DNA of 6,576 bases from an uncultured Acidobacteriota bacterium (GTDB lineage Bacteria > Acidobacteriota > Thermoanaerobaculia > Gp7-AA8). Below, in pieces: positions 1 to 6,441 of the stretch. The position numbers and the translations under genes are program-made. Location of the stretch: contig CAMPKJ010000273.1 of the NCBI GenBank assembly GCA_946887105.1, positions 1-6,576 on the forward strand. The letters run 5' to 3'. The notes under the pieces are model-generated. The model made no database searches and was not told where the DNA came from. It saw only the letters and a program-made list of their open reading frames with translations. Within the stretch, counting starts at the first letter, position 1. Every line of letters begins with the position of its first letter.

Positions 1-45
1 CCCTCCGAGGAACTCCGAGGCACTCCGAGGAACCCCGAGGAACTC
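1..45. repeat. Tandem 10-bp direct repeats, four units plus a half unit
   Basis: Four consecutive 10-bp units are visible: 1-10 CCCTCCGAGG, 11-20 AACTCCGAGG, 21-30 CACTCCGAGG and 31-40 AACCCCGAGG. A partial AACTC follows at 41-45. The core CTCCGAGG is identical in three units and differs by one base in the fourth. Three units contain the small dyad CTC-C-GAG. The array is cut by the window edge, so its true length is unknown. It lies immediately upstream of the first ATPase gene. The period matches roughly one helical turn, as would suit a row of protein-binding sites, but it could equally be a neutral minisatellite or the end of an upstream gene. That the repeat exists is certain; its function is not known. 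Confidence 0.85.
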
Positions 46-53
46 GCCCTAGC

Positions 54-59
54 TATACT
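54..59 (+). promoter_or_regulatory. Possible -10 hexamer TATACT upstream of the HEAT-PilT gene
   Basis: TATACT matches the sigma-70 -10 consensus TATAAT at five of six positions and stands out in very GC-rich DNA. At a 17-bp spacing the upstream hexamer (31-36, AACCCC) does not resemble TTGACA, and there is no extended -10 TG. A start about 7 bases downstream would leave only some 5 bases before the ATG at 71, giving a nearly leaderless transcript. That would fit the lack of a Shine-Dalgarno sequence there. The call is weak because a single AT-rich hexamer can occur by chance. Confidence 0.25.
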
Positions 60-70
60 GCCGCCGTCCA

Positions 71-2569
71 ATGGCTCTCTTTTCTTCCGACGCCAAAGAA
101 GCGCTGAAGCGGCTCGCCAACAAAGAGTTCGGATCGGCCGAGGTGCGCGATGAGATGCTGGCCAGCCTCGAGACGGCGGAACTGCGCGCACGCGATGTCG
201 CATGGATGCTCTTCCGGCCCGATCGCGCATTTCGCGACGCCGCATCGCGCGTCCTCGTGCGCGTTCGCGATCCGGAGACGGTCTTCGTCTTCCTCAACGA
301 GATGAAGGCCAAGCCGGAAGCGGCCGTCCGCGCCGCCGTCGCCGCGCTGTTCACCCTCGGATTGCCGGGACTCGAGAACGATCTCTCTCGCGCGCTGGCC
401 ACTCCGCAGAAGGAGACCAAGGACACGCGCGAGCTGCAGGAGATGGCGCGGCGGATCGTTCTCGAAGCACCGCCGGGGCGCTCCATCGAGGCGTTGTTGT
501 GGCAGCTCGCCACGACCGGACCCGCCGAGGAGCGCGTGGTCTTTCTGAACCGCCTCGCGCAGCAGCCGATCGACGAACGCGCCGCCCCGCGATGGCAGAA
601 ACTCGCGCAGGATCACGATCCCGCGATACGCGAGAAAGCGCTGGAAGTCCTGGCCACGAAGCTGGCCACGCCGCCGATCGCACTCCTCGTGCACCACCTT
701 CCGCTCGTCTCGTACAACACCCAGCAGGTCCTCATCGACACCCTTTCGCGTGCCTCGGCGACGCAGCCGCCCGAGTTCGCCGATCAGCTCCTGCCGCTGG
801 TCGCGTCGGGTGACGCCGGCACGCGCACGGCGGTGATGAAGATCCTGCTCTCGATGCAGAATCCGTCCGCGGTCGTGAAGCGCTACATCCGCTTCACGAA
901 GAGCCTGGCCGGATTCGTCCGCGACCGCGCGCTCGACTCGCTGCACGTCTTCGGCGCCCAGGTCATCGAGCCCGCGCTCGAGCTGTTCTCCGATCCCGAT
1001 GACGAGCTTCGCGCCGCGGCGCTCGCCGTGGCGTCGACGTTCGAAGATCCGCGGCTCGTTCCCGCCACGATCGCGTTGCTCAAGGACGACGACTGGTGGA
1101 TTCGCATCGCCGCCGCGGAAACGCTCGGCCGCTTGAAAGATGCGCGCGCCGTCGAGCCGCTGGTGCAGGCGCTGGCGGATCCCGATGCGAAGTGGGCGGC
1201 GGTCGAAGCGCTCGGCCACATCGCCGATCCGCGCGCGCTGAACGCGCTCGGGCGCATGCTCGCCGATCCGCAACCGAACGTGCGCATCGAGGTGATGCAG
1301 GCGCTCGCGCAGTTCAACCATCCGCAGGTCGCCGAGGCGCTGAAAAAAATGGCCACGAACGATCCGGAACGGAGCGTGCGCATGCGCGCGCTGGACGTGC
1401 TCGATGACATCGCGCGCCGCGATCACACCGGCAGCGGCGCCGCCGCCATCCGCGGCGAGGCCATGGCCGTGCGCGCGGTCGAGGGTGAATCGAAACTGCA
1501 CACCTTCCTCATCTCCACGCGCAACAGCGGTGCGTCCGACTTTCACCTCTCCGTCGGACAGCCGCCGATCGTGCGCATCGCCGCCGATCTGCTGCGCGCG
1601 CAGGGCGAGCCGTTCACCGCCGAGCAGACCGAGAAGATGCTGCGCGAGATCCTCACCGAACATCAGTGGGAAATCCTGCGCCGCGATCAGCAGGTCGACT
1701 TCTGCTACTTCATCCCGCAGGCGGGACGCTATCGCGCCAACGTGTTCGTCGATCATCGCGGCTACAACGGCGTCTTCCGCGTGATCCCCGAGCAGCCGCC
1801 GACGATCACCGAGCTGGGCATGCCGGCGCAGCTCGCGGAGATCGCCGGATTCCATCAGGGCATCGTGCTGGTCTGCGGCCCGTCGGGGTCCGGCAAATCG
1901 ACCACGCTCGCGGCGCTGGTGAATCTCTTCAACGAGACGCGCAACGATCACGTCCTGACCATGGAAGACCCGGTCGAGTTCGTGCATCCGTTCAAGAACT
2001 GTCTCGTCAATCAGCGCGAGGTGGGGACGCACACCCGCTCGTTCGCGCGCGCGCTGCGCGCGGCATTGCGCGAGGACCCGGACGTGATCGTGATCGGCGA
2101 GCTGCGCGACAACGAGAGCGTTTCGCTCGCGCTCACCGCCGCCGAAACCGGGCACATCGTCCTGGGCACGCTCAACTCCACCAGCGCGCCGAAAGCGATC
2201 GACCGCCTGATCTCCAGCTTCCCGATCGACGAGCAGCCGCAGGTGCGCGCGTCGCTCTCCGAGTCGCTGAAGTACGTCATCGCGCAGCGTTTGCTGCCCG
2301 CGAAAGAAGGGCGCAAGCAGGTGGCGGCGTTCGAGATCCTGAAAGGCACCACCAACATCGCCAACATGATTCGCGACGAGAAGACGTACCAGATCCACTC
2401 GGCCATGCAGACCGGCCGCTCGCTGGGCATGCAGACGTTCGACGAGGCGCTGCGCGATCTGATCAAGCGCGATCAGATCACCGCCGAGGCGGCGTATATG
2501 GCGGCGTTGAAAAAAGAAGACTTCGAGGCGTTCGTCTCGGCGGAGTTCCTGGCCTCGACCAGGGCATAG
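71..2569 (+). CDS. HEAT-repeat / PilT-family type IV pilus ATPase fusion protein
   Basis: This is an 832-residue cytoplasmic protein with two parts. Residues 1 to ~452 are helical HEAT-like (PBS-lyase-type) repeats, clearest from ~281 to 450, where units of about 30 residues recur with patterns such as DPxxxVRxxAxxALG and a trailing 'L..ML.DP'. Residues ~476-825 form a complete PilT-type AAA-like ATPase: ASDFHLSVGQPP at 488-499, Walker A GPSGSGKST at 603-611 (K609), Asp box MEDPVEFVH at 631-639, Walker B region DPDVIVIGELRD at 669-680 (E677) and a His box at 694-706. The family uses ATP to depolymerise type IV pili as a hexamer at the inner-membrane base. Several motifs deviate: Ser for Thr in Walker A, GEL for GEM, Asn702 where the second His-box histidine is expected, and NIANMIRD (762-769) for AIRNLIRE. 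Usual PilT/PilU length is about 340-390, so the ~450-residue extension is unusual. No CxxC zinc tetrad is present, which argues against PilB/GspE. ATG 71 gives the full repeat domain, but no clear ribosome binding site precedes it. I infer an accessory or PilU-like retraction ATPase with a docking domain; pairing with the next gene is likely from the 16-bp spacing. Confidence 0.9.
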   Translation: MALFSSDAKEALKRLANKEFGSAEVRDEMLASLETAELRARDVAWMLFRPDRAFRDAASRVLVRVRDPETVFVFLNEMKAKPEAAVRAAVAALFTLGLPGLENDLSRALATPQKETKDTRELQEMARRIVLEAPPGRSIEALLWQLATTGPAEERVVFLNRLAQQPIDERAAPRWQKLAQDHDPAIREKALEVLATKLATPPIALLVHHLPLVSYNTQQVLIDTLSRASATQPPEFADQLLPLVASGDAGTRTAVMKILLSMQNPSAVVKRYIRFTKSLAGFVRDRALDSLHVFGAQVIEPALELFSDPDDELRAAALAVASTFEDPRLVPATIALLKDDDWWIRIAAAETLGRLKDARAVEPLVQALADPDAKWAAVEALGHIADPRALNALGRMLADPQPNVRIEVMQALAQFNHPQVAEALKKMATNDPERSVRMRALDVLDDIARRDHTGSGAAAIRGEAMAVRAVEGESKLHTFLISTRNSGASDFHLSVGQPPIVRIAADLLRAQGEPFTAEQTEKMLREILTEHQWEILRRDQQVDFCYFIPQAGRYRANVFVDHRGYNGVFRVIPEQPPTITELGMPAQLAEIAGFHQGIVLVCGPSGSGKSTTLAALVNLFNETRNDHVLTMEDPVEFVHPFKNCLVNQREVGTHTRSFARALRAALREDPDVIVIGELRDNESVSLALTAAETGHIVLGTLNSTSAPKAIDRLISSFPIDEQPQVRASLSESLKYVIAQRLLPAKEGRKQVAAFEILKGTTNIANMIRDEKTYQIHSAMQTGRSLGMQTFDEALRDLIKRDQITAEAAYMAALKKEDFEAFVSAEFLASTRA

Positions 2570-2585
2570 GCAGCAGCACAGAGCA

Positions 2586-3647
2586 ATGGCGCAGAAAATC
2601 GATCGCTTCCTCCGTTTGATGAATGACCGCGGCGCGTCGGATTTCCATCTGACCGTTGGCCGTCCGCCGATGGTGCGCGCCTCCGGAGCGATGGAGACCA
2701 TCCGCTATCGCGTGCTCTCCGAGCGCGATTACGCCGAGCTGCTCGAGCCGGTCACGCCGCCCGATCTCTGGAAGCAGTTCCTCTCCGATGGCGACGCCGA
2801 CTACTCGTATGAAGTGCCCGGTCAGGCGCGCTATCGCGTGAACCTCTTCCGCCAGCAGCGCGGGTCGGGCGCGGTGTTCCGCGTCATCCCCACCAAGATC
2901 ATGACCATCGAGCAGCTCGGCCTGCCGGAGCAGGTGCGGCGGCTCGCGCAGATCCGCAACGGACTGGTGCTCGTGACCGGTCCGACCGGCTCCGGAAAAT
3001 CGACAACGCTCGCGGCGATCATCGATCTGATCAACGAAACGCGCAGCCTTCACGTCATCACCATCGAGGATCCGATCGAGTTCGTCCATCCGAACAAGAA
3101 ATGCCTCATCCATCAGCGCGAGATCGGCACGCATGCGAAGAGTTTCGCCGAGGCGCTGAAAGCGGCAGGACGCGAGGATCCGGACATCATCCTCGTCGGC
3201 GAGATGCGCGATCTCGACACCATCTCGATGGCGCTGTCGGCGGCCGAGCGCGGCACGCTGGTCTTCGGCACGCTGCACACCAACAACGCCGCGAAGACGA
3301 TGGACCGCATCATCAGCGTCTTTCCCGCCGCGGAGCAGGAAGGCATCCGCAACGTGCTCGGCGAAACGACGCGCGCCGTGCTCGCCCAGCAGCTTCTGCC
3401 GCAGATCGGCGGAGGCCGCGTGGCCGCGCTGGAGATCCTCTTCAGCTCGCCCGCGATCGGTAACATGATCCGTGAAGGAAAGACGCCGCAGATCACGTCC
3501 GCGATCCAGACCGGCGTGCGCGAGGGGATGGTGGACATGGATACGTCCATCCGCCGCCTGTACGAAGCGAAGCGCATCACCGCGCGCGCCGCGTACGACA
3601 AGGCCATCGACAAGGAGCAGTTCAAGGATCTCGAGAGCGCGGGCTGA
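2586..3647 (+). CDS. pilT: Type IV pilus retraction ATPase PilT
   Basis: The 353-residue length is normal for PilT. The N-terminal PAS-like domain (about 1-110) opens with the family signature ASDFHLTVGRPP (17-28). The RecA-like ATPase domain follows, with Walker A GPTGSGKST at 132-140 (K138), Asp box IEDPIEFVH at 160-168, Walker B region DPDIILVGEMRD ending at D209 (catalytic-type E206), and a His box GTLVFGTLHTNNAAKTMDRI at 223-242. The C-terminal motif AIGNMIRE at 290-297 corresponds to AIRNLIRE, which is needed for retraction in studied PilT proteins. PilT hexamers hydrolyse ATP at the inner-membrane pilus base to pull pili back, driving twitching, DNA uptake or surface sensing. Two departures are visible: the first His-box histidine is Thr224 (H231 is kept), and the Arg of AIRNLIRE is Gly292. 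The gene starts 16 bp after the HEAT-PilT stop, so the two are almost certainly one transcript. No strong Shine-Dalgarno is seen. Family assignment is very secure; whether it is the principal retraction motor is inferred from its closer match to consensus. Confidence 0.95.
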   Translation: MAQKIDRFLRLMNDRGASDFHLTVGRPPMVRASGAMETIRYRVLSERDYAELLEPVTPPDLWKQFLSDGDADYSYEVPGQARYRVNLFRQQRGSGAVFRVIPTKIMTIEQLGLPEQVRRLAQIRNGLVLVTGPTGSGKSTTLAAIIDLINETRSLHVITIEDPIEFVHPNKKCLIHQREIGTHAKSFAEALKAAGREDPDIILVGEMRDLDTISMALSAAERGTLVFGTLHTNNAAKTMDRIISVFPAAEQEGIRNVLGETTRAVLAQQLLPQIGGGRVAALEILFSSPAIGNMIREGKTPQITSAIQTGVREGMVDMDTSIRRLYEAKRITARAAYDKAIDKEQFKDLESAG

Positions 3648-3659
3648 TCGTCGATGGTC

Positions 3660-3686
3660 CCCTCTCCCCGCGACGCGGCGAGAGGG
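3660..3686. repeat. GC-rich imperfect palindrome, REP-like dispersed repeat
   Basis: CCCTCTCCCCGC at 3660-3671 pairs with GCGGCGAGAGGG at 3675-3686, leaving a 3-base loop (GAC) and a single C-C mismatch (3667/3679). The sequence CAGGGTGAGGGG follows on the right at 3687-3698. From memory, very similar 'CCCCTCACCCTG...CCCTCTC...GAGAGGG' intergenic hairpins are dispersed in many high-GC bacterial genomes, so this is probably a copy of a repetitive extragenic palindrome. No T-run follows, so it is not a classical intrinsic terminator on the + strand. It could still stabilise the 3' end of the pilT transcript or reduce read-through into the kinase gene. The stem is certain by base pairing; membership of a dispersed family is recalled, not tested. 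Confidence 0.75.
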
Positions 3687-3723
3687 CAGGGTGAGGGGCC
3701 GCTCTCGCGTTACCATCTTCCTC

Positions 3724-6441
3724 GTGCCTTTCGAACCCGGATCGCGTCTCGGACGCATCCGCATCGACGCGCTCCTCGGCGTCGGCGGCATGGGCTCGGT
3801 GTACCGCGGCTTCGATGAGCGCCTCGAGCGCGCCGTCGCGGTCAAGGAAGTGCATGCCACGCAGAACAGTCCCGCCATCCGCACCCGTTTTCTGCGCGAG
3901 GCGCGCGCGCTGTCGCAACTCGATCACCCGAACATCTGCCGCATCTACGACGTCCTGGAACGCGTCGACGGCGATTACCTGATCCTCGAGCTGATCGAAG
4001 GGGAGACGCTGCGCGAACGGATGGCGCGCGGACTCTCCCGCGACGAGGCGTTGCGCATCGCGTTGCAGGTAGCGCGCGTGCTCGTGGTCGCGCACGCGCG
4101 CGGGATCGTGCATCGCGACCTCAAGCCCGACAACATCATGCTCACCGCGTCCGGCGACGTGAAGGTGCTCGACTTCGGACTGGCCCGGTTCGCCGGAGAC
4201 ACGCCCGCGCACGATCTCGCCGCCGCACACGATTTCGCCGGCGATGACGTGGAGAAGACCGCGGTCCTGGGGCGCAGGCAATCGGAGACCGCGCCCGATG
4301 TCTCGCGCACGATCGGCGGCAGTCTGGTCGGCACGGTGATGTACATGTCGCCCGAGCAGGCGCGCGGGCTGCCGCTCGACGGCGCGAGCGACGTTTATTC
4401 GCTCGGCGTCGTGTTGTACGAATTGCTCACGGGGCGCCGGCCATACGCGGAGACCGAGTCGGTGTCCGACACGCTGATCCGCGTGCGCGGCGCCGCGGTG
4501 GAGTGGCGCGATTTCGGACGCCGCGATCTCGACGCGCTGCTCCGGCGCCTGCTCGCCTTGCACCCGAATGACCGCCTCTCGACGGAAGAAGCCGCGCGCG
4601 CGATCGAAATCGCGCTCGCGTATCCGGCGCGAGTGCGCAGGCGATGGCTCGGCGCAGGTCTCGGTGCGGCGCTGCTGGCGATGCTCGCTGGCGGCGTGCT
4701 CGGCGTGCGCACGATCGCGGCGTCGCGTGCGGTGCTCGCGGAGGATCGCGGCCATCGCATCGCCATCCTGCCGTTCCGCAACGAGACCGGCCAGGCGTCG
4801 CTGCGCTGGATCGAGACCGGCCTGGCCGATCTCGTCGCCGATGGGCTGTCGCGGGTTCGCGGCACGTCGGTCGTGCCTCCCGAGGACACGCTGCGCACGA
4901 TGCGCGGGCTGCGGTTTTCGCCCGCGGCGCCATTATCGGAAGAACAGCGCGCGCGACTGCTCGACGCGCTCGATGCCGATGCGTTGATCGAGTCCACCGT
5001 CGTCACGGCCGCGGAGCGCGAGAAGTACACGATCCGTTTCGCCGCATCGGCGCACGATCGCGTCGAAGCACCGCGCGAGGTCACGTCGTCCGTGCTCACC
5101 GACGCCGCGAATCAGATGGTGCGCCAGCTCGCGTTGCGGCTCGATCCGGCCACGGCGCCCGAGGAACTGCGCGCACGCTCTTCCGGCGATCCGTTCGTGA
5201 ACATGGCCTACGCGATCGGGCAGCAGGAGCAACTCACGCGCGGGCCGAAGATCGCGGCGCAGTACTTCGCGGTGGCCGCCGATCGCGATCCGGAGTTCGC
5301 GCCGGCGAAGATCGCGCTGTCCGAGATGCGGAACACCATGGGCGATCACGCGGAGGCGGACCGGCTGCTGGGCGACGTCATGCAACGCGCGCAGCGTCGC
5401 GGCGATGAACCGACGCGTGCGCGTGCACTGGCGCAACTCGGCTATTTCCTGAACGACCGCAACGATTTCGTGGGAGGCCGGCGCGCCGCGGGCGAGGCGT
5501 TGCGGATCGCGACGGCGCTGCGCGATGCGCGGCTGGCGATGAATGCGCGCAGCGTTCTCGGCGAGGCGGCCTGGCGCACGAATCAACTCGACGAGGCCGA
5601 ACAGACGTTCCGCGCGACGCTGGCCATCGCCGAGTCGTTGCGCGATCTGCACGCGCAGGCACGCATCGTCAACAATCTCGCGCTGGTCATCGAGGCGAAG
5701 CAGGACATTCGCGAGGCGGAGGCGATGTATGGCCGCGCCTTGCAACTGGCCGATCGCGTCGGCGATCGCGAACTGGCCGCGCGCGTTCTCGGCAATCTCT
5801 CCGCCATCTATCTCACCACCGGACGTGCCGCCGCCGCCGAGACTTCCACGCGGCGGCAGATCGCCATCGCACGCGAGCTCGGCGACAGCGTTTCGGAGAT
5901 CCTCGGATTCTTCAACCTGGCCATCCTGGTCTACTCGCGCGGCGCCGAGGAAGAAGGGATTGCGCTGGCGCAACAGGCGGCGGAGGTCTCGGCGAGAACG
6001 AACCGGCCGCGCTTCGAGGCGTTGGCGCGCTCGAACGTTGCCACCGCACTGACCAAGCGCGGCGAGCTCGCCGCGGCCGGACGCGCCGACGCCGCCGCGA
6101 TGGCGCTGCTCCCGCGTGTCGGTAGCGATGTCGAAAGCGCGGCCGACATTCTCCTCGGCCACGCGTACTGGCTCACGCGCATGGGCCGCACGGATGAGGC
6201 GGAGAAAGTCATCGCGCGCACCGAGCGCGAATGGCGCGTCAGCACGCGCGGCCTGCGCCTCCGCGCGCGTGTCGCGTACGAACGAGGGGATTACCGCCGC
6301 GCCGCGGAGCTCGTCGAGCGCGCGTGGAGGATGGGCGGTCAATGGCTGAAGCAGGACGAGCGGATGCGCGACGCCTTTCTCGAATCGGCGAAGACAGGGA
6401 AGCGTGCGACCATCCCGTTCGAACAGCCAATCGTGAAATGA
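3724..6441 (+). CDS. Transmembrane serine/threonine protein kinase with C-terminal TPR repeats
   Basis: This is a 905-residue receptor-type Hanks kinase, counted from GTG 3724. The cytoplasmic kinase domain (about 10-297) has glycine loop GVGGMGSV at 19-26, VAVK with K41, helix-C E59, HRDLKPDN at 130-137, DFG at 150-152, SPE at 209-211 and SDVYSLG at 222-228, so it should be active. It transfers phosphate from ATP to Ser/Thr of unknown targets. The DFG-to-SPE stretch is about 61 residues, long for the family. One hydrophobic segment, about 308-328, follows R305-R307, which puts the kinase inside and the rest outside the inner membrane by the positive-inside rule. Residues ~344-460 start with IAILPF (346-351), resembling the TolB/FlgO-type N-terminal domain seen in many bacterial signalling proteins. 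From ~490 to ~880 the protein is TPR-like helical repeats of about 40 residues. I chose GTG 3724 because it gives the usual short lead (PGSRLG) before the glycine loop. Upstream in-frame starts would run through the palindrome or the pilT gene. No ribosome binding site is evident at 3724. The stop overlaps the next ATG. Confidence 0.9.
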   Translation: MPFEPGSRLGRIRIDALLGVGGMGSVYRGFDERLERAVAVKEVHATQNSPAIRTRFLREARALSQLDHPNICRIYDVLERVDGDYLILELIEGETLRERMARGLSRDEALRIALQVARVLVVAHARGIVHRDLKPDNIMLTASGDVKVLDFGLARFAGDTPAHDLAAAHDFAGDDVEKTAVLGRRQSETAPDVSRTIGGSLVGTVMYMSPEQARGLPLDGASDVYSLGVVLYELLTGRRPYAETESVSDTLIRVRGAAVEWRDFGRRDLDALLRRLLALHPNDRLSTEEAARAIEIALAYPARVRRRWLGAGLGAALLAMLAGGVLGVRTIAASRAVLAEDRGHRIAILPFRNETGQASLRWIETGLADLVADGLSRVRGTSVVPPEDTLRTMRGLRFSPAAPLSEEQRARLLDALDADALIESTVVTAAEREKYTIRFAASAHDRVEAPREVTSSVLTDAANQMVRQLALRLDPATAPEELRARSSGDPFVNMAYAIGQQEQLTRGPKIAAQYFAVAADRDPEFAPAKIALSEMRNTMGDHAEADRLLGDVMQRAQRRGDEPTRARALAQLGYFLNDRNDFVGGRRAAGEALRIATALRDARLAMNARSVLGEAAWRTNQLDEAEQTFRATLAIAESLRDLHAQARIVNNLALVIEAKQDIREAEAMYGRALQLADRVGDRELAARVLGNLSAIYLTTGRAAAAETSTRRQIAIARELGDSVSEILGFFNLAILVYSRGAEEEGIALAQQAAEVSARTNRPRFEALARSNVATALTKRGELAAAGRADAAAMALLPRVGSDVESAADILLGHAYWLTRMGRTDEAEKVIARTEREWRVSTRGLRLRARVAYERGDYRRAAELVERAWRMGGQWLKQDERMRDAFLESAKTGKRATIPFEQPIVK

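Noticed and set aside
1..45. CRISPR array
   Set aside because: The units are 10 bp, contiguous and without spacers, so this is a tandem repeat and not a CRISPR.
1420..1500. HEAT domain and PilT domain as two separate genes joined by an error
   Set aside because: The frame is continuous through an Ala/Gly-rich linker with consistent codon use and no stop. The linker is what an inter-domain junction looks like, though only independent sequence could fully exclude an assembly error.
1496..2569. PilB/GspE extension-type ATPase for the C-terminal half of the first gene
   Set aside because: There is no CxxC zinc-binding tetrad or GspE-type N-terminal domain, and the ASDFHLSVGQPP opening and overall motif order are those of PilT/PilU.
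53..2701. An 882-codon open frame on the minus strand opposite the HEAT-PilT gene
   Set aside because: Its translation is Arg/Gly/His-rich low-complexity sequence with no recognisable motif. Long antisense frames are expected opposite high-GC genes with biased third positions, and the + strand frame has clear PilT motifs.
3660..3700. Rho-independent terminator after pilT
   Set aside because: The hairpin is strong but is followed by CAGGGTGAGGGG rather than a T-run, so it does not meet the intrinsic terminator pattern on the + strand.
3472..3723. Upstream extension of the kinase frame to GTG 3472 or GTG 3691
   Set aside because: The extension overlaps the pilT 3' end in another frame, reads as Arg/Ser/Pro-rich noise and passes through the palindrome. 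GTG 3724 gives a standard kinase N-terminus.
2478..3884. Long minus-strand frame across pilT and the kinase start
   Set aside because: It is Arg/His/Asp-rich, has no family motif, and lies opposite a certain PilT gene and across the palindrome; a compositional shadow.
3622..6342. Two long minus-strand frames opposite the kinase (3622-4755 and 4933-6342)
   Set aside because: Their composition is typical of reversed high-GC coding sequence, and the + strand has intact kinase and TPR features over the same span.
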